From contig DASYVJ010000065.1 of NCBI GenBank assembly GCA_035937155.1, positions 1 to 64,000 on the forward strand: a stretch of 64,000 nt of DNA, in the 5' to 3' direction. Made by a program: the position numbers and the translations under genes. How positions within the stretch are numbered: position 1 is the stretch's first letter; every line of letters begins with the position of its first letter. The notes under the pieces were generated by a model, which was given only the letters and a program-made list of their open reading frames with translations, made no database searches and was not told the origin of the DNA. Of this stretch, positions 17,115-25,011 are shown piece by piece. The stretch comes from Palsa-870 sp035937155 (GTDB taxonomy: Bacteria; Chloroflexota; Dormibacteria; Dormibacterales; Dormibacteraceae).

Positions 17115-18604
17115 AGCTCTCGGAGCGCTTCGACCGCCGCTATCAGCAGACGCCAACCGCGCCGGTGGCGCCAGGTGTGCCGCCCCCAAACGGTGACGGC
17201 GCCGCCACGGTTGCCCCCGCCGAGCGCCGCGTCGTGCCTCGCGACGGTGCAGCGGCGTCCGCTGGACCCGTTACCGAACAGCTCCACACCCTCGAGCCGT
17301 CAGCCCTTCTAAGCCCAGCTCTCGCGGCCGCCAAAGCAGAGATCCATGCTCAGCTCCTGAGCCGCCACGCCGCCGCCATCGATATCAACAACCGTGCGGG
17401 GATCAGGCGCCTCCTGATGCAGCTGACCGAAGACCACTTCCGGGCCAAACCGCCCGCCGCGCTGGTGACCGCCATCGACAAGGAGCGCCTGGTCGAGATC
17501 CTGTTCGACGAGGTCATCGGCCTTGGTCCGCTCGAAGCGCTGCTGCGCGACCCGGAGGTCAGCGAGATCATGGTCAACCGGCCGGAACAGATCTTCGTCG
17601 AGCGGCGGGGCAGGATCGAGCTCACCACGCTGGCCTTCGAGGACGAGGACAGCCTGCGACGCGTGATCGACCGGATCGTCTCCACGATCGGCCGCCGCGT
17701 CGACGAGTCAGAACCGATGTGTGACGCGCGGCTGAAGGACGGATCGCGCGTGAACGTCGTGATCCCGCCGGTGGCGATCTACGGTCCGTGCCTCACGATC
17801 CGAAAGTTCGGGCGGGAAGTGCTCTCGCCCGAGAAGCTCGTCACGATCGGTGGCGCAACCGAAGCGATCATGGAGTACCTCGACGCCGCCGTGAAGACCA
17901 GGCTCAACATCATCGTGTCGGGCGGCACCGGTTCCGGGAAGACGACACTCCTCAACGTCCTTTCCGGTTTCATCCCCGCGACCGAGCGCATCGTCACGTG
18001 CGAGGATGCCGCCGAGCTGCGGCTCCGCCAGGTTCACGTGATCAGCCTCGAATCCAAGCCGCAAAACGTGGAAGGCCGTGGGGCGATCTCCATCCGCGAC
18101 CTGGTCCGCAACTGTCTGCGCATGCGGCCGGACCGGATCATCGTCGGCGAGTGTCGAGGCCCTGAGGCGCTGGACATGCTCCAGGCGATGAACACCGGCC
18201 ACGACGGCTCGATGAGCACGCTTCACGCGAACAATCCGCAGGATGGTCTCGGCCGCCTCGAGACGTTGGTCCTGCTCGCAGGCACGGAGCTTCCGTCACG
18301 CGCCATCCGCAGCCAGATCACGTCCGCCGTCAACGTCATCGTGCAGACCGAGCGGCTGCGTGGCGGCGCCCGAAAGGTTGTGAGCGTGGCCGAGGTGAAG
18401 GGGATCGTCGACGGCGAGATCACGCTCCAGGAGATATTTGTTTTCAACCAGGTCGCCGTCACGCCGGACGGTCGAGCGGTGGGCTACCACACCGCGACCG
18501 GTTCCAAATCGATCTTCGAGAAACACTTCGTCTCCAACGGCGTGCAGTTGCCCGAATCGATGTTCACTCCCACCAAGCAGCCTCCCGCGGAGCAGCTGTA
18601 CTGA
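17111..18604 (+). CDS. tadA: Tad pilus assembly/secretion ATPase TadA (CpaF)
   Basis: A 497-residue VirB11-family hexameric ATPase. The start GTG 17111 overlaps the HEAT stop; an open frame extends further upstream but is not conserved. Residues 1-75 are Pro/Ala-rich and low in complexity. The N-terminal domain (GLGPLEALLRDPEVSEIMVN) precedes the ATPase core with Walker A GGTGSGKTT (~271-279), Walker B IIVGECRG (~343) and the His-box STLHANNP. It powers Flp pilus extension and possibly retraction at the inner membrane together with TadB/TadC. Confidence 0.95.
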   Translation: MKLSERFDRRYQQTPTAPVAPGVPPPNGDGAATVAPAERRVVPRDGAAASAGPVTEQLHTLEPSALLSPALAAAKAEIHAQLLSRHAAAIDINNRAGIRRLLMQLTEDHFRAKPPAALVTAIDKERLVEILFDEVIGLGPLEALLRDPEVSEIMVNRPEQIFVERRGRIELTTLAFEDEDSLRRVIDRIVSTIGRRVDESEPMCDARLKDGSRVNVVIPPVAIYGPCLTIRKFGREVLSPEKLVTIGGATEAIMEYLDAAVKTRLNIIVSGGTGSGKTTLLNVLSGFIPATERIVTCEDAAELRLRQVHVISLESKPQNVEGRGAISIRDLVRNCLRMRPDRIIVGECRGPEALDMLQAMNTGHDGSMSTLHANNPQDGLGRLETLVLLAGTELPSRAIRSQITSAVNVIVQTERLRGGARKVVSVAEVKGIVDGEITLQEIFVFNQVAVTPDGRAVGYHTATGSKSIFEKHFVSNGVQLPESMFTPTKQPPAEQLY

Positions 18605-18647
18605 CGTGGGTGCATTTGACGAGATGAGTAAAGAGGAGACCAAGCCG

Positions 18648-20246
18648 ATGGAAGAAGGAGCGCGCACCGACGGCGTCCCGAAACCCGGCGTGCTGGATGC
18701 TGAGCTTCTCGCGGACTTCGGGCACCAGGTGCGCAACCAGCTGAACGCGGTGGTGGGAGCGGCTGGTCTGCTGTCCACCGGCGCCACCTCAAGTGAAGAG
18801 CGTGAGCTCGCCTCGATCGTGGAGATAGGCGCTGAGCAGATCGCGAGGTTGGTGGACGACGTCCTCGACGCGGCGATTATTCAGAGCGGTGAGTTTGAGC
18901 TTGCACTGCATCCCTTCGACGTGAGAGCCAGCGTGGAGACCTGCATCGGCCTGGTCGCTGACGCCGCCGGTGCCAAGGGACTCGACCTTTCGTTTCAGGC
19001 TGCGCCTGATGTGCCACCCGTAATCGTCGGCGACTCCCGCCGGCTGGAGCAGATCGTGCTCTCCCTTTTGCACGGAGGAATTGAGCGCACATTCCGCGGA
19101 GGTGTGGGGGTCGAGCTCGGCGTCGAGGATAAAGGCGGATTGGTGGCGCTCAGCTTCACGATCCGTGATACCGGCCGCGGGATCCCCGCCAGGATCCTGC
19201 GTGGCGGGCTCGATGGAGCGACCAACCCTCGCGACCACCTCGAGCCTGGCGACCGGCTGGCGGTCCTTAGCCTCGCAACCACCAGGCGTCTCGTCGAGAT
19301 GATGGACGGCGATCTGCGCGTCGAACAAGGCGGCGTCGAGGCCGGTCCGGATGCGGGAACCTCGTTCGGGTTCACGATCCTAGCCGAGGTCCTGCCCGCC
19401 ACGGTCACGACCGCGCAGCTGACGCTCGAGGCGATGCGGGTCCTCGTCGTCACGGCCGATGCTACCGAGCGACGTGTGATTGCCCTTCAGTCGGAGCAGT
19501 GGGGTGCGACCGCGACACCTGCGACTCCCGAGGAAGCTCTGGCTTTCGTCAAAGCGGGCCACCCGTTCGACATCGCCGTCGTCGAGCACCGGCCACCGGT
19601 CATCGACGGGCTTGCGCTCTCGACCGCGTTGCGCGCTTTGAAGCATGCGGACCAGCTGCCCATCGTCCTGGTCGCGGCGTCGATGCCTGGTCCAGAGGTG
19701 GCCGAGGCCGCCGACAGTGGCGTCATACAGGCCACGCTCACGAAGCCGGTGGGGGCTCGCACGCTTCACGACGTGATGGTCCAGGTGGGCGTCCATGGGG
19801 CGCCGGCGGCGAGGCCCGAGGCGGCGGCTGTGGCTGAGGTGGTACCAGGAGCGCTCCGCGTGCTGATCGCTGACGACAACGCCTTGAACCAGAACCTTTT
19901 GAAGCGGCTGGTCGTCAAGCTCGGTCACACCGTCGACGTGGTTTCCAACGGCAGGGAGGCTGTGGCAGCGGTGGCCCAGGAGCCTTATGACGCTCTTCTC
20001 ATGGACGTCCTGATGCCCGAGATGGACGGCCTGGCCGCGGCTGAGGCCATCTGCCGGCGCTGGCCACGGGGCAGCCGGCCCCGCCTCATCGCTCTGACCG
20101 CCATGGCAGGTCCCGGTGACGAGGAACGGTGCTTGAAAGCGGGCTTCGACGACTACATGAGCAAGCCGGTCCACCTGGAAGACCTGGTCGAGGCATTCAA
20201 AGCGGCAGCCGGCTATCGAACCACCAGGGAAAGGGCTGGACTATAG
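18648..20246 (+). CDS. Hybrid histidine kinase-like protein with two receiver domains (degenerate kinase and first receiver)
   Basis: About 532 residues from ATG 18648, which has GAGGAG 9 nt upstream; ATG 18624 and GTG 18606 are alternatives. An H-box-like helix (FGHQVRNQLNAVVG, His ~24) is followed by a GHKL domain with DTGRGIPARIL. Where the N-box should have NxxxN it reads LLHGGIERT, and the glycine-rich G2 loop is absent. Receiver 1 has VVEHRPP, with Glu in place of the phospho-acceptor Asp. Receiver 2 is intact (LIADDN, MDVLMPEMDG with Asp ~452, LTAMAG, SKPV). No membrane segment is present. It lies just after tadA, suggesting regulation of the pilus. Confidence 0.8.
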   Translation: MEEGARTDGVPKPGVLDAELLADFGHQVRNQLNAVVGAAGLLSTGATSSEERELASIVEIGAEQIARLVDDVLDAAIIQSGEFELALHPFDVRASVETCIGLVADAAGAKGLDLSFQAAPDVPPVIVGDSRRLEQIVLSLLHGGIERTFRGGVGVELGVEDKGGLVALSFTIRDTGRGIPARILRGGLDGATNPRDHLEPGDRLAVLSLATTRRLVEMMDGDLRVEQGGVEAGPDAGTSFGFTILAEVLPATVTTAQLTLEAMRVLVVTADATERRVIALQSEQWGATATPATPEEALAFVKAGHPFDIAVVEHRPPVIDGLALSTALRALKHADQLPIVLVAASMPGPEVAEAADSGVIQATLTKPVGARTLHDVMVQVGVHGAPAARPEAAAVAEVVPGALRVLIADDNALNQNLLKRLVVKLGHTVDVVSNGREAVAAVAQEPYDALLMDVLMPEMDGLAAAEAICRRWPRGSRPRLIALTAMAGPGDEERCLKAGFDDYMSKPVHLEDLVEAFKAAAGYRTTRERAGL

Positions 20247-20248
20247 AA

Positions 20249-20290
20249 GTCCCCTCCCCCGCAGGGGGAGGGCGGAGGGTGGGGGGCGGC
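20249..20290 (+). repeat. Type A GC-rich hairpin repeat (copy 2)
   Basis: GTCCC precedes the hairpin CTCCCCC (20254-20260)/GGGGGAG (20264-20270), and the G-rich tail GGCGGAGGGTGGGGGGC follows. It begins two bases after the hybrid kinase stop. Confidence 0.7.
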
Positions 20291-20304
20291 CCGGAAATCG
20301 CTTT

Positions 20305-20391
20305 CTCTCGCGGCCCTCTCCCTAACCCTGCGCGCAAGCGGCGATGAGGTTGGGACTTACTGATTGCTCCCGCTATCGCGGGCGAGGGGAC
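20305..20391 (-). repeat. Type A repeat (copy 3), reverse orientation, interrupted by type C unit
   Basis: Read on the minus strand it starts GTCCCCTCGCCCGCGATAG (from 20391), carries the 39-bp type C unit (20366-20328), then resumes with AGGGTTAGGGAGAGGGCC. The two halves match the type A plan of uninterrupted copies, so the unit sits inside the element. Confidence 0.65.
20328..20366 (-). repeat. Type C dispersed repeat, copy 3 (right side of tad locus, inverted)
   Basis: The 39-bp reverse complement of the 8616-8655 unit, with one substitution and one missing base. Together with copy 1 it brackets the tad locus as an inverted pair. Confidence 0.85.
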
Positions 20392-20411
20392 TCGCCGACT
20401 CTCCCCGTTAG

Positions 20412-20747
20412 CTAGCTTTTCAGCCGGCTGTCCAGCTGGTCCTCGCGTCCCGCGCGTCTTGAGGCTCGAGCCTCGAGAAAGACGACCACGATCACGATCA
20501 CGCCGCCCAGGACCATCAATCCACCGAGCACCTCGGCGTCAACGCCACGAGGTTGCGTGATGATCTGGACCATCGCCGCGCCGAAGACGAGGATGTAGCT
20601 GAGACCCAGCAGCCGGACCCGCGGCGCCACCCCGGCGTCGCTGCCGCCGCGCCACGGCCGCTTGCCGATGATGAGGAGGTAGGCGCCCATGATCAGCGCG
20701 AGAGCAGCCAGCGCAAGGGAGACGATCTGAACGATTGCGGTAGTCAC
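20412..20747 (-). CDS. Small three-helix membrane protein of unknown function
   Basis: From GTG 20747 the product has 111 residues. Three hydrophobic segments are seen: ~2-25 (IVQIVSLALAALALIMGAYL), ~44-62 (LLGLSYILVFGAAMVQII) and ~73-93 (LGGLMVLGGVIVIVVVFLEA), then a basic tail. A longer frame would overlap the hisS start and is less likely. TACTAT (minus strand, plus-strand 20757-20762) ends 9 nt before this GTG and would serve as a -10. I do not recognise the family. Confidence 0.6.
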   Translation of the reverse strand: MTTAIVQIVSLALAALALIMGAYLLIIGKRPWRGGSDAGVAPRVRLLGLSYILVFGAAMVQIITQPRGVDAEVLGGLMVLGGVIVIVVVFLEARASRRAGREDQLDSRLKS

Positions 20748-20790
20748 CGGCGACTGATAGTAACCGCGGCTTCTTACAATCGTCACTCTC
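20748..20790. promoter_or_regulatory. Divergent promoter pair for hisS and the small membrane protein
   Basis: TACAAT at 20775-20780 ends 10 nt before hisS ATG 20791. TACTAT on the minus strand (plus-strand 20757-20762) ends 9 nt before GTG 20747. Neither start has a Shine-Dalgarno, so both transcripts are probably leaderless or nearly so. Confidence 0.55.
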
Positions 20791-22047
20791 ATGCCAAGCT
20801 CTGAGCCGATCAAGGCCGTCCGAGGGATGCGCGACATCCTGCCTCGGGACCGCGCGATCTGGCGAGTCGCCGAGAAGGCTGCAGCAGACGTGGCGCGCAG
20901 CTTCGGTTACGGCGAGATCGTGACGCCGCTGATCGAGCACGCCGAGCTGATCGAACGGGTGGGCGAAGACACGGACGCTGTTGCCAAAGAGCTCTACCGA
21001 TTCGAGGACCGTGGCGGCCGGAAGCTCGCACTCCGCCCTGAAGCGACCGCGGGCGTGGTCCGCGCGTACTTCGAAGGCCACCTCAACCAGGAACCTCAGC
21101 CCGCGCGCCTGTTCCTGACCGGGCCGATGTTCCGCTACAACCGACCGCAGAAGGGTCGCTATCGGCAGTTCTTCCAGTTCGACGTGGAGGCGATCGGCGC
21201 CGAGAGTCCTGCACTCGACGCGGAGGTGATCGAAGTCGCAATGACATGGCTACACGAGCTCGGCCTGAGTGACCTGAAGCTGGACCTCAACTCCATCGGC
21301 GACGGCAAGTGCCGCCCCGCGTACCTGGAACTCCTGCGCGCCTACTACCGTCCTTTCAAGGATGAGCTTCACGGCGAATGTCAGCGCCGCCTCGAAACCA
21401 ACCCGCTGCTGCTGCTTGACTGCAAGGTCCCCCAGTGCCAGCCGTTCAAAGCCAACGCTCCGCGCGTCACGGACCACCTGTGCGAGGAGTGCACGGTCGC
21501 GTGGGCGGCAGTCCGCCGCCTGCTCGATGCCGCAGGCATCGAATACCGTCACGATCCTTACCTTGTGCGCGGACTGGACTACTACACGCGCACGGTTTTC
21601 GAGATCTTCCCCGCGAGTGGCAGCGGCTCACAGGACGCGCTTGCGGGTGGAGGACGGTACGACGGGTTGGCGCAGGCAGAGGGTTGGCCGTCAACTCCCG
21701 CGGTCGGCTTCGCCAGCGGGTTGGACCGCGTCATCGAACTGGTGGAAGCGAGCGGAGCGGAGGTGATTGCAGCCCCGGTTGCCGAGGTCGTGGTGCTCGC
21801 TGACGCGGGCCTTGAGGTCGCGGCCGCCGAGGTCGCTCGCATCTGCCGCGCGGTGCGGTCGGTCGCTGTCGACTACGAGACCAAGAGCCTGAAGGCGAAG
21901 ATGCGCTCCGCGAACAAACTCGGCGCGCGTTGGGTCGTGCTGCTCACCGCGAGTGAGGCCGAGCGACGAGTCGCCCAGCTGAAAGAGATGGCAAGCGGGG
22001 ACCAGGCAGAGGTCGCCTGGGACCAGCTTCCGGAGCGGCTGGTATGA
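20791..22047 (+). CDS. hisS: Histidyl-tRNA synthetase
   Basis: A 418-residue class II synthetase charging tRNA-His. The N-terminus AVRGMRDILPRD, the motif 2 region TGPMFRYNRPQKGRYRQF, the histidine signature LVRGLDYYTRTVFE and motif 3 (GGGRYDGL) are all present. The C-terminal anticodon-binding domain (~325-418) is complete. Transcription probably starts at the TACAAT hexamer just upstream. The aspS start overlaps its stop by ATGA. The hisS-aspS pair is common in Firmicutes and Chloroflexota. Confidence 0.97.
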   Translation: MPSSEPIKAVRGMRDILPRDRAIWRVAEKAAADVARSFGYGEIVTPLIEHAELIERVGEDTDAVAKELYRFEDRGGRKLALRPEATAGVVRAYFEGHLNQEPQPARLFLTGPMFRYNRPQKGRYRQFFQFDVEAIGAESPALDAEVIEVAMTWLHELGLSDLKLDLNSIGDGKCRPAYLELLRAYYRPFKDELHGECQRRLETNPLLLLDCKVPQCQPFKANAPRVTDHLCEECTVAWAAVRRLLDAAGIEYRHDPYLVRGLDYYTRTVFEIFPASGSGSQDALAGGGRYDGLAQAEGWPSTPAVGFASGLDRVIELVEASGAEVIAAPVAEVVVLADAGLEVAAAEVARICRAVRSVAVDYETKSLKAKMRSANKLGARWVVLLTASEAERRVAQLKEMASGDQAEVAWDQLPERLV

Positions 22048-23792
22048 GCGGATTTACTGCGCCGCACTGCGGCTCGCTCCGTGCGTCAGACGAAGGCCGC
22101 GAGCTGGAGCTCTATGGCTGGGTGGCCCGGCGACGGGACCACGGTGGTTTGATCTTCATCGACCTGCGCGACCGCTGGGGCGCGGTGCAGGTGGTGTTCA
22201 AGTCACCTGATACGCGGACCCTCGCCGCCAACCTACGGCTTGAATTCGTCGTGCGTGTGAAAGGCGTTGTAGGACGGCGCCCCGCGGGCTCCGAGAATCC
22301 GGCGATGCCGACCGGCGAAGTCGAAGTCGAGGCGTCGGAGCTGGTGATCATCTCGCGCGCCAAAACTCCTCCGTTTCCAATCGAGGATGACACCATCGCC
22401 GACGAAAGCATTCGACTCAAGTACCGCTACCTCGATCTACGACGTCCCCGAATGCAGCGCATCCTCGAGCTCCGCCACCGGGTGAACAAGATCATCCACG
22501 CGTACATGGATGAGAACGAGTTCATCGAGGTCGAGACGCCGCTTCTGGTGAAGGGAACGCCTGAGGGCGCGCGTGATTTCATTGTGCCGTCACGGCTGCA
22601 TCTGGGCGAATTCTTCGCCTTGCCACAATCACCGCAACAGCTGAAACAGCTCTTGATGGTCAGCGGGCTGGGGCGTTATTACCAGATAGCCCGCTGTCTG
22701 CGCGATGAGGATTTGCGCGCCGATCGCGCGCTCGAGTTCACGCAGCTCGACCTTGAAATGTCCTTCTGTGACGAAGAGGACATATTCACTCTCATCGAGG
22801 GGTTGTGGGCACGGATCTGGAAACAGATCCTCGATGTTGACCTGGTCACGCCATTTCCGCGTCTGGACATGAAGGACACGCTCCTCCGCTACGGGACTGA
22901 TAAGCCCGACTTGCGTTACGAGCTCGTGATCGCTGATCTCGGCGAGGTCCTGGTGCAAACACAAGCGCAGATCTTCAAGACCGCGCTCGCAGACGGAGGC
23001 GTCGTGCGCGGATTCGCCGTTCCAGGTGGCAGGGACATGACTCGTCGAGAGCTGGATGACCTCTCAACCATCGCCAAGGGAGCCGGTGCCAAGGGCCTCG
23101 CGTGGCTCCCTGGCCCGCTCGACAAATTCCTTTCCGAATCAGAGATGGCCGGCATCAGGCGCGCGACCGAGGCCGGCCCAGATGACCTCGTGCTCGTCGT
23201 GGCCGACAAACGCCGCCGCGCCGAGAAGGTGATGGGCCTCATCCGACAACAGGTGGCGCGAAACCGCAAATTGATCCGAGAAGACGAATGGCGCTTTTTG
23301 TGGGTTTATCCGATGTACCTGTTCGAGGAAGATGACGAAGGGAAGCTGACCTATGGCCACCACCCTTTCACCTCACCCATGGAAGGCGACCTCGCTTTCA
23401 TCGATCAGCGTCCGTATAACGTTCGTGCGCATGCGTACGACATCGTCTGCAACGGCTATGAATTGGGCGGAGGAAGCATCCGCATTCACGAGCGCTCCCT
23501 ACAGGAAAAGGTTTTCGAGATCCTTGGTCATTCGCCGGAATCAATCCGTGAGCGGTTTGGCCACCTGCTGGATGCGTTCGAGTACGGCGTCCCGCCCCAC
23601 GGAGGCATCGCGCCCGGAATCGATCGCATCGTGATGATGCTCGCGGGCACCGACAACATCCGTGACGTGATCGCGTTTCCGAAGACGCAGAGTCACCAGG
23701 ACTTGATGCTCGGCGCGCCGAGCCCGGTCGACCAGGCGCAGCTCGAAGAACTGCACATTCAAGTGGTTCCACCCAAGAAGCCGGCCTCGTAG
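22044..23792 (+). CDS. aspS: Aspartyl-tRNA synthetase (bacterial type)
   Basis: A 582-residue class II synthetase. It has an N-terminal OB-fold anticodon-binding domain (YGWVARRRDHGGLIFIDLRD), a catalytic core with LRDEDLRADR and FTQLDLEMSF, an inserted GAD domain (~290-400, as in bacterial AspRS), and motif 3 GIAPGIDRIVMML. Whether it charges only tRNA-Asp or also tRNA-Asn cannot be decided here. It is coupled to hisS by ATGA. A 180-bp untranslated region with hairpins follows. Confidence 0.97.
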   Translation: MSGFTAPHCGSLRASDEGRELELYGWVARRRDHGGLIFIDLRDRWGAVQVVFKSPDTRTLAANLRLEFVVRVKGVVGRRPAGSENPAMPTGEVEVEASELVIISRAKTPPFPIEDDTIADESIRLKYRYLDLRRPRMQRILELRHRVNKIIHAYMDENEFIEVETPLLVKGTPEGARDFIVPSRLHLGEFFALPQSPQQLKQLLMVSGLGRYYQIARCLRDEDLRADRALEFTQLDLEMSFCDEEDIFTLIEGLWARIWKQILDVDLVTPFPRLDMKDTLLRYGTDKPDLRYELVIADLGEVLVQTQAQIFKTALADGGVVRGFAVPGGRDMTRRELDDLSTIAKGAGAKGLAWLPGPLDKFLSESEMAGIRRATEAGPDDLVLVVADKRRRAEKVMGLIRQQVARNRKLIREDEWRFLWVYPMYLFEEDDEGKLTYGHHPFTSPMEGDLAFIDQRPYNVRAHAYDIVCNGYELGGGSIRIHERSLQEKVFEILGHSPESIRERFGHLLDAFEYGVPPHGGIAPGIDRIVMMLAGTDNIRDVIAFPKTQSHQDLMLGAPSPVDQAQLEELHIQVVPPKKPAS

Positions 23793-23972
23793 TATTGGCA
23801 GGCTCCCGAAGGGCTGCGGGTGATGTGCGCGTTGCCCAACTAGACAGCATTAGGGACCCCGGAGTCCGGACAGCCGACCAAACGCCCGCTCGACGGGACT
23901 TGGAGAGCCAAGGCAGGGGACCCACCTGAGCTCGCTCAGGACAACCCACCCCCGTGACCCGGAGGGAGCACT
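23793..23972. other. Untranslated region with several hairpins upstream of a small membrane protein
   Basis: A 180-bp gap with three short perfect hairpins in a row: CCGGA/TCCGG at 23859-23869, CTTGG/CCAAG with an AGAG loop at 23899-23912, and CCTGAG/CTCAGG with a CTCG tetraloop at 23925-23940. It ends in a strong ribosome site (GGAGGG ~23961). It could be a structured 5' leader or a small RNA. I could not match it to a riboswitch family I know. Confidence 0.35.
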
Positions 23973-24287
23973 GTGAACCTGGTCAGGCTGATCCCTCCCG
24001 GCCTGATCGTCGGCGTCTTTGCCGTCCTCATCCTGTCCCAGCTGTTCTTCGCCTTCCTGCCCTACCGCCGCCGCGCCTACCTGCCGATCCTCCTGATGAC
24101 CGCGATCGGGTTCGCGCTCGGCCAGTTCTGGGATTTCATCGGCCTGTCCTCGCTGCGGCTTGGCCAGGCGAACATGCTGCCTGCGGTCGTCTTCGCTCTC
24201 TTGCTCCAGCCCCTGGCCCGTTTCGTGCCGCGCCCCAGCCGTGAACCCAAAGAACCCAAGCCGAGCAAGCAGAGCCCGCCCACTTAA
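23973..24287 (+). CDS. Small three-helix membrane protein of unknown function
   Basis: A 104-residue protein with start GTG 23973, preceded by GGAGGG. The hydrophobic segments are ~6-28 (IPPGLIVGVFAVLILSQLFF), ~36-55 (YLPILLMTAIGFALGQFW) and ~68-84 (MLPAVVFALLLQPLARFV), followed by a basic, Pro-rich tail. I recognise no family. It lies between aspS and the SigB-type promoter, so it is probably outside the stress operon. Confidence 0.7.
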   Translation: MNLVRLIPPGLIVGVFAVLILSQLFFAFLPYRRRAYLPILLMTAIGFALGQFWDFIGLSSLRLGQANMLPAVVFALLLQPLARFVPRPSREPKEPKPSKQSPPT

Positions 24288-24299
24288 GATTGCTTTCGT

Positions 24300-24325
24300 G
24301 TTTGTAGGCTTGGCGCAAGGGGTAT
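24300..24325 (+). promoter_or_regulatory. SigB/SigF-type promoter of the stress operon
   Basis: GTTTGT at 24300-24305 and GGGTAT at 24320-24325 are separated by 14 nt. This fits the known SigB/SigF consensus (GTTTAA and GGGTAT, spacer about 13-16) closely. The -10 ends 7 nt before ATG 24333, so the mRNA would be nearly leaderless. A SigB-like gene is fourth in the operon behind it, implying autoregulation. Confidence 0.7.
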
Positions 24326-24332
24326 TCACACG

Positions 24333-24656
24333 ATGAGCGCGCAGAGCTTCATGTGGCTCGCGTTTGGGGTAGCCGCGCTTCTGGTGGCGTTGGCCCTGGC
24401 CGCGGTGCTCATAAGGCTCCGCGGGACCCTTGGAGCGGTGGAAGAGCTTTTGGATACGACGAACGAGGAGATGAAGGAGACGCTGCCCGAGGTTCGGCAG
24501 ACAATTGGCAATGTCAACGACATCACGGCCGGCTTAAACGTAGGTCTACGGACGGCGGGCGGCGGGGCGGCGGCTGTCGGGCGCGGGATCCGGTCTGCAG
24601 TTCATGGCGCGAAGGTGGCGGGTCAGAGCCTAGTTCGAACTGTATTAGGAGGTTAG
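24333..24656 (+). CDS. DUF948 (YtxG-like) membrane-anchored protein
   Basis: A 107-residue protein. An N-terminal membrane segment (~6-28, FMWLAFGVAALLVALALAAVLI) is followed by the amphipathic coiled-coil-like stretch typical of DUF948: GAVEELLDTTNEEMKETLPEV and VNDITAGLN. In Bacillus subtilis the relative ytxG is a SigB-dependent general-stress gene next to ytxH. The same pairing here, behind a SigB-type promoter, supports a stress role. The molecular function is unknown. Confidence 0.85.
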   Translation: MSAQSFMWLAFGVAALLVALALAAVLIRLRGTLGAVEELLDTTNEEMKETLPEVRQTIGNVNDITAGLNVGLRTAGGGAAAVGRGIRSAVHGAKVAGQSLVRTVLGG

Positions 24657-24658
24657 CG

Positions 24659-24988
24659 ATGGCTGATGAAAGTAACGGTGGTGGCGGTGGGTTTGGCTGG
24701 TTCATCCTCGGCGGCCTGATCGGTATCGCTGCCGGCGCGTACATTGCGTCGGGCCCTGGACGATCGCAGGTCGACAGCCTGCGCAGCAAGACCATCGAGC
24801 TCAGCGGAAGCGAACCGGTCCAGCGTGCCAAGGACGCGGCACAGCGCGCCCGGCAGATGGTCACCGACCCAGAGCACCCGGTCGGCAAGGCGATCCAGGA
24901 CGGGGTCGCCGCGGCGAAGCGCAAGCGCGAGGAGCTGGAAGCGACAGCGATGCGCAAGATGCAGCAGACCTCGGACGGCAAGGAATGA
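24659..24988 (+). CDS. YtxH-like general stress protein
   Basis: From ATG 24659, with AGGAGG 6 nt upstream, the protein has 109 residues. A Gly-rich start leads into one membrane segment (FGWFILGGLIGIAAGAYIA), then a polar helical tail with VQRAKDAAQRARQMV and KRKREELEATA. This is the YtxH layout: an anchor with a long helix. It follows the DUF948 gene by 2 bp and precedes the RsbW-like gene by 23 bp, within the apparent SigB operon. Confidence 0.8.
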   Translation: MADESNGGGGGFGWFILGGLIGIAAGAYIASGPGRSQVDSLRSKTIELSGSEPVQRAKDAAQRARQMVTDPEHPVGKAIQDGVAAAKRKREELEATAMRKMQQTSDGKE

Positions 24989-25011
24989 AGGAAGAGGAGA
25001 CGGTGAATTAG

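Noticed and set aside
23910..23925. GGGGACCCACC string resembling part of a c-di-AMP (ydaO-type) riboswitch
   Set aside because: The other conserved blocks of that class (GGGGTGAATCC-like and CTAACC-GTAGGC-like) are absent from the region.
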